From: an uncultured Nitrospinaceae bacterium
Lineage (GTDB): Bacteria > Nitrospinota > Nitrospinia > Nitrospinales > VA-1
Reading direction: 5' to 3'
NCBI GenBank assembly: GCA_905182935.1
Contig: CAJJDL010000063.1
Location: forward strand, 1 to 7,122
DNA length: 7,122 nucleotides
A program made the position numbers and the translations under genes. Below the pieces are notes generated by a model that saw only the letters and a program-made list of their open reading frames with translations, ran no database searches and was not told the origin of the DNA. Shown here piece by piece: positions 1-6,403 of the stretch (position 1 is its first letter; each line of letters starts with the position of its first letter).

Positions 1-74
1 CCTTTAAGAGAAAGAAAGAACTGCTCAACGATTGTAAAATAGTTCAATGTTGTCCTATAGTTTTCTAGTAGGTT

Positions 75-341
75 TTAATACTTTATATCCAAAGTTGTTC
101 CGATAGTTTGATCAGCTGTCACAACAATCTTCGCATTAGCAGTAAATACGGCTTTAGCTGTGATTTGAATTACTACTTCCTCTGAAATATCAATTAATTC
201 AGATTTCCCGGGTTTCGCCTTGCCAATCATATCTATGTTTTTCTCGATTCCAAAAGAATTTTTTAAACTGGTAGCACTGTTCTGGAGTTTTTGTGCTGAA
301 TTTTTCAATCCAGAAAGTGCATTAAACATTACATTGATCAT
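75..341 (-). CDS. Miniature flagellar rod/hook-family-like protein (88 residues)
   Basis: The ends of this 88-residue protein resemble the two ends of axial flagellar proteins (FlgB/FlgC/FlgE/FlgG). Residues 6-28 (FNALSGLKNSAQKLQNSATS and on to LKN) parallel the N-terminal pattern ALSGLxAAxxxLxxxAxNIAN. Residues 51-87, with VVIQITAKAVFTANAKIVV followed by TADQTIGTTLDIK, parallel the conserved C-terminal helix MVxxxxAxxAYxANAKVIxTADEMLGTLLDIK. In full-size proteins these two helices pack as the D0 coiled coil and are separated by 70 to several hundred residues; here only about 20 residues (IEKNIDMIGKAKPGKSE) separate them, so D1 and outer domains are absent. Export would be by a type III route if the homology is real; no signal peptide is seen. 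The N-terminal NxxN/ANN motif is degenerate. No other flagellar gene is in the window. It may be an orphan structural or accessory protein; function unknown. The strong Shine-Dalgarno makes the coding call secure, the family call less so. Confidence 0.72.
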   Translation of the reverse strand: MINVMFNALSGLKNSAQKLQNSATSLKNSFGIEKNIDMIGKAKPGKSELIDISEEVVIQITAKAVFTANAKIVVTADQTIGTTLDIKY

Positions 342-348
342 AGTCAGT

Positions 349-354
349 CCTCCT
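349..354 (-). promoter_or_regulatory. Strong Shine-Dalgarno of the miniature rod-like protein
   Basis: A perfect AGGAGG stands 7 nt before the ATG at 341. It is the best ribosome binding site in the window, shows that this small frame is truly translated, and favours Met1 over the Met four codons later. Confidence 0.8.
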
Positions 355-428
355 AATAGCAGTTTTGGCTAGTTATATTATGACCCCAATAAAATTTTAA
401 AAAAATAAATTTCTATTCAACATCGCAT

Positions 429-456
429 ATTTTAACCGTTTAATAGCAAGGTCCAA
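429..456 (-). promoter_or_regulatory. Possible promoter for the miniature rod-like protein gene
   Basis: TTGGAC (456-451), a 16-nt spacer and TAAAAT (434-429, 5 of 6) could form a sigma70-type promoter with a leader of about 80 nt. I looked for, and did not see, a FliA (sigma28) GCCGATAA element or a sigma54 GG-N10-GC element in this 237-nt gap, although the gene product resembles flagellar proteins. Confidence 0.25.
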
Positions 457-578
457 TGCAATAATTTAATTAGCTACTATTTTTTAGTTTAAACCGTAGA
501 CACTTCAACAAAAAACTTGAGTGGTACAAATTACTTAATCGCATACGGACTAGGATTTATTACAGGAAAGAATAATCT

Positions 579-1088
579 TTATACCACGCGTATCGCTGAG
601 TCGGATAATATTTGAGCACCACTACTTTTTCGCATAGAAACCAGTGAAATAACCATCGCAGTTTCATCGCAGTTTTCTTGATGTAAACAAGCATTACAAT
701 CATTCCATACTTTATGCGGCAATTTTTCTTTATCTACAACACGAAATCCTAAACGTGCGAACATAGATACCGCGTAAGTAAGCACAAATAAAGTGTCGCA
801 ATCGGTTGATAGTGCATTTTTAATGCTCTCTTCCACCATCTTTGTGCCTATTCCCTGATTGGAGTATTGAGGGTCAACGACCAATGATCTCAGTTCGACA
901 AATCTTCCCCAACCTGTTTTTAAACTATAAACTCCTGCAATATCATTATTTTTTTCATAAATCAAAAAACTAAGTATGTTTTCTGTAATGTCATCAAGTG
1001 ACCTGAATAGAACCTTACCCGTTTCAGAAAAAATACGAAGTAAATTCTGTATTGACTCCGCATCTTGGTATTTTGCTTGTCGTATCAT
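579..1088 (-). CDS. GNAT acetyltransferase, probable short ArgA-type N-acetylglutamate synthase
   Basis: This 169-residue protein is a single GNAT domain. The acetyl-CoA binding region VDPQYSNQGIGTKMVEE is at about 71-87, with the G79-x-G81 pyrophosphate loop, preceded by the ELRSLVV strand; AVSMFARLGFRVVDK at 106-120 is the usual motif B region. What narrows the call is the following LPHKVWNDCNACLHQENCDE, with C131, C134 and C140: from memory, short N-acetylglutamate synthases and the ArgA part of ArgH(A) fusions carry a similar LPHKVW-DC-x2-C-x5-CDE segment. These enzymes acetylate glutamate with acetyl-CoA, the first committed step of arginine synthesis. An argH on the same strand supports this. 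The last 20 or so residues (after VSMRKSS) look unlike the family and may be a variable tail. The ATG at 1088 has no clear Shine-Dalgarno, but no other in-frame start lies upstream before a stop. It could be another GNAT with a different substrate. Confidence 0.78.
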   Translation of the reverse strand: MIRQAKYQDAESIQNLLRIFSETGKVLFRSLDDITENILSFLIYEKNNDIAGVYSLKTGWGRFVELRSLVVDPQYSNQGIGTKMVEESIKNALSTDCDTLFVLTYAVSMFARLGFRVVDKEKLPHKVWNDCNACLHQENCDETAMVISLVSMRKSSGAQILSDSAIRVV

Positions 1089-1207
1089 CGATATCGGATA
1101 TTCTAATTTTGAAAAAGTACAGCCCTATAACGCATACCTAAACCAGAATACGCTACAAATTTTAACTAAAAAAACTAAAAATTTGGGACTATTAATGATC
1201 ACCTGAC

Positions 1208-1236
1208 AGTATCTAAAAATATTGACAATTAGTCAA
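1208..1236 (-). promoter_or_regulatory. Candidate sigma70 promoter for the GNAT gene, overlapping a small hairpin
   Basis: TTGACT (1236-1231, 5 of 6 consensus) and GATACT (1213-1208, 4 of 6) are separated by exactly 17 nt, giving a predicted leader of about 110 nt. The same bases form a 6-bp stem (1221-1226 with 1232-1237, loop AATTA) followed on the minus strand by ATTTTT, starting 15 nt after the DUF484 stop, so the element could instead be a weak terminator for DUF484. The stem has only two G-C pairs, so the promoter reading is preferred. Confidence 0.4.
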
Positions 1237-1252
1237 TCCAGATCTCCTTTGA

Positions 1253-2017
1253 TTAGGCAGAAATTCTATTTTCCTCTGGAACTGCGGAACGCTCTAATTG
1301 CAATCGATCTATAAGTAAAATATTATCAATAGCAATAGCCAGTCTTTCTGCCATACGTTCCAGATATTCGGTCCTTAGTCCACTGTGGAAATGGCGTGGT
1401 TGAGTTGCCCCAAGTGCTATCGCGCCGCAAATTTTTGCGCGGTTTATAATCGGAACAATACACTCAGACTGAATATTTTTTGTGTCCCATGTTTTATCAA
1501 AAATATTTGAAGGTGTTGTGATTTCTGAATTTAACACTGGTTTAAGCTTGCCATTAAACCAAGTATCTATTGTAGTCTGATTTATAAAATTCAATATTCC
1601 GTTAAGCCTTTTACTAAACCTCTCTTCAAGCTTATGTTCCATATAGTGGTCTGCGTCATCTACAAGGAAAAGCAAAGTATAAGGTATTTTAAATCGTAGG
1701 GTAATCGCCTCAACTAGTTGTTTAACCATTTGATCTAATTGCGTACTTTTGAGTATTAAGCGTTCTATCTCAAAAAGATGCTGATGAATTTCATCATTTG
1801 CTCGAGAGACTTCCATAAACAATTCAAGCTTATTTTTTAAATTTTCCTTATCCTTGTTCACCCGTTTAATAATTCGGCCCGATAAACTCAACGTATTAGA
1901 TCCACAAATCGGGATATCATTATGATCAATTAATTTTATTGTTTTAAGTAATTCAGGGTAATTATTAAAAAATTCAGGGTGCTCACTCAAATAAATTGCC
2001 ATCTGGTCTTTATCCAT
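1253..2017 (-). CDS. DUF484 family protein (GAF-like)
   Basis: This is a 254-residue cytoplasmic protein of the DUF484 family, a gammaproteobacterial group with a GAF-like fold usually encoded between dapF and xerC; its function is not established. The N-terminus shows the family pattern: IYLSEHPEFFNNYPELL at residues 9-24, then SLSGRIIKRVNKDKENLK feeding into a charged helix (about 45-90) that probably forms a coiled coil. The GAF-like part runs from about 95 to 235, with ITLRFKIPYTLLFLVDD near 105-121, ECIVPI (185-190) and GAIALGA (198-204). I chose the ATG at 2017 over the GTG at 2059 because family members start just ahead of the YLxxHPxFF motif and AGGG lies upstream of this ATG. Neither dapF nor xerC is beside it here: lptM precedes and a GNAT gene follows, so the usual neighbourhood is broken. 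Confidence 0.88.
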   Translation of the reverse strand: MDKDQMAIYLSEHPEFFNNYPELLKTIKLIDHNDIPICGSNTLSLSGRIIKRVNKDKENLKNKLELFMEVSRANDEIHQHLFEIERLILKSTQLDQMVKQLVEAITLRFKIPYTLLFLVDDADHYMEHKLEERFSKRLNGILNFINQTTIDTWFNGKLKPVLNSEITTPSNIFDKTWDTKNIQSECIVPIINRAKICGAIALGATQPRHFHSGLRTEYLERMAERLAIAIDNILLIDRLQLERSAVPEENRISA

Positions 2018-2109
2018 ATTATAAACCCTGTTTAAAAATAAATAAGAAGTCTGCGACACACATAACTTATGCTTATTTCAAGGCATATCGCAATCTGAAA
2101 CGAAGCTAT

Positions 2110-2138
2110 AACATATCCCTTATTAACATAAAAATCAA
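2110..2138 (-). promoter_or_regulatory. Possible promoter for the DUF484 gene
   Basis: TTGATT (2138-2133), a 17-nt spacer and TATGTT (2115-2110) give a reasonable sigma70-like pair, each hexamer matching 4 of 6 consensus bases. It lies in the 174-nt gap after lptM and would give a leader of about 85 nt. Chance matches are likely in AT-rich DNA. Confidence 0.25.
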
Positions 2139-2191
2139 TTACTTATGGTCTTTTAATTACAAGAAACGGTCAAGGTATAACAAATTAACCT

Positions 2192-2305
2192 TTAATGGTT
2201 TTGGTGGGAGCTAGCCTTTGGAGGAAGCGGTGGACCTTTATGACCACATGCGCTGATATCAAACAAAATCACCAACAAAAATATTCCGAAACATGCTTTA
2301 CCCAT
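2192..2305 (-). CDS. lptM: LptM (YifL/LppL-type) small lipoprotein
   Basis: This 37-codon gene encodes a short hydrophobic signal (MGKACFGIFLLVILFDISA) followed by the lipobox cysteine C20 and the family hallmark CGHKGPP, then LPPK and a short polar tail. LptM-type lipoproteins share a signal II lipobox followed by CGxKGPL and a proline; in E. coli LptM binds the LptD/LptE translocon and promotes correct disulfide formation in LptD, at the outer membrane. Here P26 replaces the usual L after GP, and a histidine stands in place of the common Q. AAAGGT sits a few nt upstream of the ATG. The gene is 49 nt after argH and 174 nt before DUF484, close to its usual gammaproteobacterial position near lysA, dapF and DUF484. 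The assignment rests on the lipobox motif, size and context together. Confidence 0.85.
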   Translation of the reverse strand: MGKACFGIFLLVILFDISACGHKGPPLPPKASSHQNH

Positions 2306-2354
2306 ATTACCTTTAGTTTTTAAAATATTTTTATATAAACGATCTAATAAATGA

Positions 2355-3752
2355 TTATTTACCACTAGGCTTGGGTTTTATTTTAAGTTTTTTATTAAGT
2401 CTCGCGATTTGAACTAAGACCTGTTTTTTCGCAGTTCCACCATATACGTTTTTACTCTGCACTGAATTATCTAAAGTAATGTGGTCAAATACATCTTTAC
2501 TAAAATTAGAAGAAATGTTTTTTAATTCCTTAAGAGTAATATTATGTAAAGTTTTTTTTGCTTCAAGACAATAGGCCACCGTTTGTCCTGTAATCTCATG
2601 AGCTAGCCGAAAAGGAATGCCTTTTTTAGCCAGGTAATCTGCTATATCGGTCGCTGTGAGAAATCCTGAAATATCTACTCGATGCAATGGAATTTTTTTA
2701 AAACGTGCTGACTTTATCATTCCATTAAATATAGTTAGAGACATTTTCACAGTGTCAACGGTATCAAATATTGGTTCTTTATCCTCCTGTAAATCCTTAT
2801 TATATGCAAGTGGTAGTGACTTCATCAATGTTAGTAAAGTTAATAAATTACCATAAACTCGACCCGACTTACCTCGAATAAGTTCTGCCGCATCTGGGTT
2901 TTTCTTTTGTGGCATGATACTACTGCCCGTTGTATAAGAATCAGACAACTCCAACCAATCGAATTCACTAGAAGACCACAGCACAATCTCTTCACAAAAA
3001 CGACTTAGATGCATCATAAGTATCGCGGAATTAGAACAAAATTCGATCGCAAAGTCTCGATCGCTCACAGCATCTATACTATTATGAGTAAGCTCTGGAA
3101 AATTTAGTAGTTTAGCTGTGTATTTTCTATCAATTGGAAATGCAGTTCCTGCAAGTGCTGCAGAACCAAGAGGCATAATATTGATACGCTTTAATACATC
3201 TTGAAAACGCTCTCGATCGCGAACTAACATTTCAACATAAGCTAGTAAATGATGCGCTAATAGAACTGGTTGTGCCTGCTGCATATGAGTAAAACCCGGG
3301 ACTATAGTATCGGTGTGTTTACGCGCAAGTATCAATAATGTTTTGGTGAATGCGTTAATCTGCTGTAAAACTTCCTCTACTTCATTCCTTAAATAAAGGC
3401 GAATATCAAGACATACCTGATCATTACGACTGCGTGCCGTATGAAGTTTTCCGCCCACAGGACCGATCAGTTGAGTCAGGCGACTTTCTATATTCATGTG
3501 AATATCTTCTAGTCGGTCATCAAATTTAAATTGTTCTAATTCAAACTCCTTGAGTATCCGTTTTAATCCTCTAATTATTTTTTTTGAATCGGCTTGCGAG
3601 ATAATTGAACACTTTGCCAACATCTGACAATGTGCAATGCTTCCTTGAATATCATAGGCATAGAGTCGCCGATCAAATGAGATGGATGCTGAAAATTGTT
3701 CCATCAATTTGTCGGTCGATTGTTTGAACCTTCCGCTCCAAGGCTTTTTCAT
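2355..3752 (-). CDS. argH: Argininosuccinate lyase
   Basis: ArgH splits argininosuccinate into arginine and fumarate, the last step of arginine synthesis, as a cytoplasmic homotetramer of the fumarase/aspartase superfamily. At 465 residues it has the normal length for a stand-alone ArgH. Visible signatures are WSGRF at the N-terminus, EDIHMNIE (82-89), KLHTARSRNDQV (102-113), the GFTHMQQAQP block with the expected catalytic histidine H156, SDRDF (230-234), and the family signature GSSIMPQKKN at 276-285 carrying the mobile-loop serine. The C-terminal GGTAKKQV motif is also present. The C-terminus ends in a lysine-rich tail and there is no fused acetyltransferase domain, unlike the ArgH(A) fusions of Vibrio and Moritella. 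A separate ArgA-like GNAT gene lies about 1.3 kb downstream on the same strand. An A8 run on the coding strand occurs at 2552-2559 and another at 3578-3585, but the frame is intact. No ArgR-box-like palindrome was recognised upstream. Confidence 0.97.
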   Translation of the reverse strand: MKKPWSGRFKQSTDKLMEQFSASISFDRRLYAYDIQGSIAHCQMLAKCSIISQADSKKIIRGLKRILKEFELEQFKFDDRLEDIHMNIESRLTQLIGPVGGKLHTARSRNDQVCLDIRLYLRNEVEEVLQQINAFTKTLLILARKHTDTIVPGFTHMQQAQPVLLAHHLLAYVEMLVRDRERFQDVLKRINIMPLGSAALAGTAFPIDRKYTAKLLNFPELTHNSIDAVSDRDFAIEFCSNSAILMMHLSRFCEEIVLWSSSEFDWLELSDSYTTGSSIMPQKKNPDAAELIRGKSGRVYGNLLTLLTLMKSLPLAYNKDLQEDKEPIFDTVDTVKMSLTIFNGMIKSARFKKIPLHRVDISGFLTATDIADYLAKKGIPFRLAHEITGQTVAYCLEAKKTLHNITLKELKNISSNFSKDVFDHITLDNSVQSKNVYGGTAKKQVLVQIARLNKKLKIKPKPSGK

Positions 3753-3762
3753 TAAATTAAAG

Positions 3763-3768
3763 CTCCTT
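3763..3768 (-). promoter_or_regulatory. Ribosome binding site of argH
   Basis: AAGGAG lies 10 nt before the ATG at 3752 and supports that start, which also gives the conserved N-terminus beginning MKKPWSGRF. It falls in the 51-nt gap behind the L,D-transpeptidase stop; no clear promoter is seen there, so argH is probably transcribed from upstream. Confidence 0.6.
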
Positions 3769-3803
3769 CAGGGTAATAGTTTGGAGAGTACACGGAATAT
3801 AAG

Positions 3804-4937
3804 TTACGTGGCAGAAGCCGCCTGGGAAACATCTAAACTATTATTCCACTTATCTTTAGATACTATATTTACTTTGGTTCCAAGTGGTAAAACTTTTCCT
3901 AGAAAATGTAGGTACCACTCTTGAATATTGGGGCACCCCGCGCTTCCGTTTCGCCAATCAAAGTTTTTCTTATAAAACTCGTTCACCTTACTAGCGTTTA
4001 CGCCATGGATACCATAACTCCCTAGTATAACATTATCGAGTTTTTTAAGTCCCAACCACCAATGACCAATTTCATGATCAGTATCACCGAATGGAATAGC
4101 TCGAACCCTTATACGACCATTTGTAGGTTCTTTTTTGTACCATGTGGGTTTGTAGACGCGATTTTTAATCTCATAATTACCTATCGGGGTCTCTTCCCCT
4201 TTGCGGCCAAAAATTGCTCTGATTTGGAGAATTTCTTCATCAGCATAATAAATACGCATAATACCTTGTTCCACAACACCCAGAACGTACCACAATGCAG
4301 GATCTCTTGTGTATCTAGCTATTTCATCGCCACCATAATTAATAATAGTTTGCTTACCTATTTGTAAATATTTTGTTTTGGGGTTTTCATAAATTTGTTT
4401 AAGAATATACTTAAGATTCTCTGTAATTTTATTGTTGTGTATCATTTGCTCAACCATCTGGTTCAGTTGTTCATTTTCTTTACTAGTTTTCTTGAGGCTT
4501 TTCTTAATTGTATCCAAACCCGCTTTAGAAACCAATCCGACTTGATTAAGTCCCGCATAATATGCTACGTCAACTTTATTCTTCGATTCGGCGCCCAAAA
4601 AACCTTGGTATATGATAAATCCCGATACAATTAAAAGCCCTAATACTGATGATGTGAATTTGATCGATTTTTTTACATTGCTTGATAGTCGATAACGCAC
4701 CAGTTCAAACCTGATTTTTTTTGCTTTATCCTCTAGGGCATAGAAGTTTGCATCTTTAAATTTAATGAAAAGTTTACGTTCGAGTGACGAATGTTTCGCT
4801 CGTTGATCTGTCAGTTTACGAATAATGGAGTTAAGGTTTTCTCGCGTAAGACGGTCATAACTCCCCCTTGGGTCTTTATTAGCGAGCAGGTTAAATTCTG
4901 TTACTGTTAGGGCTTTGAGTTTGTCATCTAGAACCAT
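3804..4937 (-). CDS. Membrane-anchored L,D-transpeptidase (YkuD domain)
   Basis: L,D-transpeptidases make 3-3 peptidoglycan crosslinks or attach proteins to peptidoglycan in the periplasm through an acyl-enzyme on a catalytic cysteine. The YkuD domain occupies roughly residues 215-362 of 377: a typical ETPIGNYEI strand at 249-257, PTWYKK near 264, SYGIHG with H311, then GSAGCPNI with S332, G334 and catalytic C335, and a closing PLGTKVNIV strand. The first 90 or so residues are hydrophilic and charged, followed by KK and one hydrophobic segment (about 94-113), so a type II topology is predicted: N-terminus in the cytoplasm, enzyme outside. Residues 140-185 look coiled-coil-like. There is no cleavable signal peptide and no LysM or SPOR peptidoglycan-binding motif visible. 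AGGA sits 11 nt before the ATG, a rather long spacing. It follows the ParA-like gene by 139 nt and precedes argH by 51 nt. The fold call is secure; the specific crosslinking role is unknown. Confidence 0.88.
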   Translation of the reverse strand: MVLDDKLKALTVTEFNLLANKDPRGSYDRLTRENLNSIIRKLTDQRAKHSSLERKLFIKFKDANFYALEDKAKKIRFELVRYRLSSNVKKSIKFTSSVLGLLIVSGFIIYQGFLGAESKNKVDVAYYAGLNQVGLVSKAGLDTIKKSLKKTSKENEQLNQMVEQMIHNNKITENLKYILKQIYENPKTKYLQIGKQTIINYGGDEIARYTRDPALWYVLGVVEQGIMRIYYADEEILQIRAIFGRKGEETPIGNYEIKNRVYKPTWYKKEPTNGRIRVRAIPFGDTDHEIGHWWLGLKKLDNVILGSYGIHGVNASKVNEFYKKNFDWRNGSAGCPNIQEWYLHFLGKVLPLGTKVNIVSKDKWNNSLDVSQAASAT

Positions 4938-4961
4938 ATTAATGGTTGTCCTATCGAATTT

Positions 4962-4989
4962 ATATTAGCTGACTAAAAATTAAGTTCAA
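4962..4989 (-). promoter_or_regulatory. Possible sigma70-type promoter for the L,D-transpeptidase gene
   Basis: TTGAAC (4989-4984) is followed after 16 nt by TAATAT (4967-4962); an alternative -10, TATAAA, overlaps it at 4964-4959 with a longer 19-nt spacer. Each hexamer of the first pair matches consensus at 4 of 6. The start codon is at 4937, giving a short leader. In such AT-rich sequence chance matches are common, so this is tentative. Confidence 0.25.
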
Positions 4990-5032
4990 ATACTGAATGC
5001 AAACTTAAAAAATTGTTTCATTTTATTCAGAA

Positions 5033-5062
5033 ATTATTTAATAACAAAATATTATTAATAAT
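5033..5062. repeat. AT-only imperfect palindrome after the ParA-like gene
   Basis: Arms at 5033-5044 and 5052-5062 are reverse complements apart from one extra base, around a 7-nt loop. Every stem pair is A-T, so it would be a weak hairpin. A second AT-rich inverted repeat (TTAAGTT/AACTTAA, 4980-4986 with 5002-5008) follows and is succeeded by five T on the minus strand. Either could attenuate read-through from the ParA gene, but neither is a convincing intrinsic terminator. Confidence 0.4.
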
Positions 5063-5076
5063 CGAAGTCTGTCCTT

Positions 5077-6402
5077 TTAACTTAAGCCACTTGCAATACG
5101 ATTTAATGTATTACTAAACCCCATATGCGATTGCTTCTCAAGGTAGGTTTGAATTTCAGAGTTTGAATAAGCCAACGTTGGATAAACAACGTCCTCATTA
5201 AGAATACTTCTGGCAATTGTATTTATTCGATTCGATAAGGTTTTATCTTTACCGTAAAAAACGGTTCCTCGGTTGTTGGTAATATTTATAATTTTATGAT
5301 CCGGCATTAGTCCAACAAGACGAATGCGATCTTTATATTCCTCGTATTGATCCAAAGTCTCAAGATACTCTCTTAATTGATCTAGGCATGGAGAAATTTC
5401 TTTGGTTTTTTTGCAACGGTTAAAAATAATACTCATTTTTTTATTGGCTAAAGCCTGAGTAACTGCTTTTTCACCTCTTTCTGTAATTAATTTATCAACA
5501 TAAGACTTATCCAAACCTGTAAGCAAGCCTTGCGTATAATTCTTATAAAAATCTTCGTAATAATCTATAAATGTATGTAGCGCATCGATACTACCTTTGA
5601 CAGCTATGTTATTACTTATATCAAACACAAATAAAACCTGATCAATTGTGTTCATTAGAGAAGACACGTGGTTAACTCCACCTGCAGGGGTATCGAGAAC
5701 TACATGATCAAATTTTTCGCACACGCCATGAATGAACTCTAAAAATAAGGCCAAAAACTCTGGTTCATTAATTCGATTCCGATGGCTCTTTTTACCAAGA
5801 ATAGGTACTTCTCCGCCAAGAATTGAAAATCCGTATTCTTCAATATAGGAAATGTATTCATTTATTTCTGGTCGTGCATTCTCTTCATTATCTCGCATTA
5901 CTTTTTTAACTCTATCAATATCAATGCGGTTTAATAAATCATTGAAAGCCTTTTTTTTGATATCTGATGGTCGATGAATGACACCGCGATTAAGAAATAG
6001 CTCATGCAATTGATTTCCAAATTCATACTGCGAAAAATTAAACAGTTCTATATTCATATTTTTATACACCGCGATACTTTTTTGCAACTGCGGTCTATCA
6101 TCAAAAGTAGTATCACCATTGACATGGCGCTTGAACCGGATAAGGATACTGTACAAGGTTTGCAACAAATCTATTTGATAGGTTTGGTTAGCTAATGTTT
6201 CAAATAAATCAAAAAATGTTTTTTTGGGGTGGCTGTTCAGAATGCCTGTAATGGTTGGTAACCTTAGGTCAAGATCAAAAAGACAAACTTGATTATTAGA
6301 CTGCTTTTGGTTCAATGCCTGAGTTAATGCTGCCGCTATATTGATAGATAATGTAGTTTTCCCGACTCCTCCTTTATGTCCAATTATCGAAATAATTGCC
6401 AT
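5077..6402 (-). CDS. ParA/MinD-family ATPase with a large internal insertion
   Basis: This is a 441-residue cytoplasmic P-loop ATPase of the SIMIBI ParA/MinD class, which positions cargo (DNA, division or surface machinery) through ATP-dependent dimer cycling. The deviant Walker A motif KGGVGKTT is at residues 10-17 with signature lysine K10 and P-loop K15. A Walker A'-like FDLDLR is at 42-47, and the Walker B-type strand VVLDTPAGG is at 234-242. Later come VLFVFDIS (256-263), an NRCKK stretch near 328-332 and VGLMPDHK (363-370), matching the late strands of the fold. The stretch between A' and B is about 185 residues, much longer than in compact ParA or MinD, and is rich in charged helix-like sequence. 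The start at 6402 has a good Shine-Dalgarno; no DNA-binding HTH is obvious at the N-terminus and no ParB gene follows. Gene order (rsmI before, L,D-transpeptidase after) suggests a cell-envelope rather than plasmid-partition role, which is inference. The exact subfamily is not recognised. Confidence 0.85.
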   Translation of the reverse strand: MAIISIIGHKGGVGKTTLSINIAAALTQALNQKQSNNQVCLFDLDLRLPTITGILNSHPKKTFFDLFETLANQTYQIDLLQTLYSILIRFKRHVNGDTTFDDRPQLQKSIAVYKNMNIELFNFSQYEFGNQLHELFLNRGVIHRPSDIKKKAFNDLLNRIDIDRVKKVMRDNEENARPEINEYISYIEEYGFSILGGEVPILGKKSHRNRINEPEFLALFLEFIHGVCEKFDHVVLDTPAGGVNHVSSLMNTIDQVLFVFDISNNIAVKGSIDALHTFIDYYEDFYKNYTQGLLTGLDKSYVDKLITERGEKAVTQALANKKMSIIFNRCKKTKEISPCLDQLREYLETLDQYEEYKDRIRLVGLMPDHKIINITNNRGTVFYGKDKTLSNRINTIARSILNEDVVYPTLAYSNSEIQTYLEKQSHMGFSNTLNRIASGLS

Positions 6403-6403
6403 T

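Noticed and set aside
501..523. Hairpin CACTTCAA / TTGAGTG after the GNAT gene as a terminator
   Set aside because: The T run is in the loop and no T tract follows the stem on the minus strand; the stem also needs a bulge.
1953..1980. Direct repeat of AATTCAGGGT
   Set aside because: It lies inside the DUF484 gene and simply encodes the repeated PEF/PEL residues of the conserved N-terminal motif.
1996..2214. Plus-strand open frame of 72 codons across the lptM-DUF484 gap
   Set aside because: It overlaps the start of DUF484 and the end of lptM on the opposite strand, has no recognisable motif and no convincing ribosome binding site.
4062..4634. Two plus-strand open frames opposite the L,D-transpeptidase gene
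   Set aside because: They are antisense shadows; the hydrophobic look comes from complementing lysine- and asparagine-rich codons, and the minus-strand frame has clear YkuD motifs.
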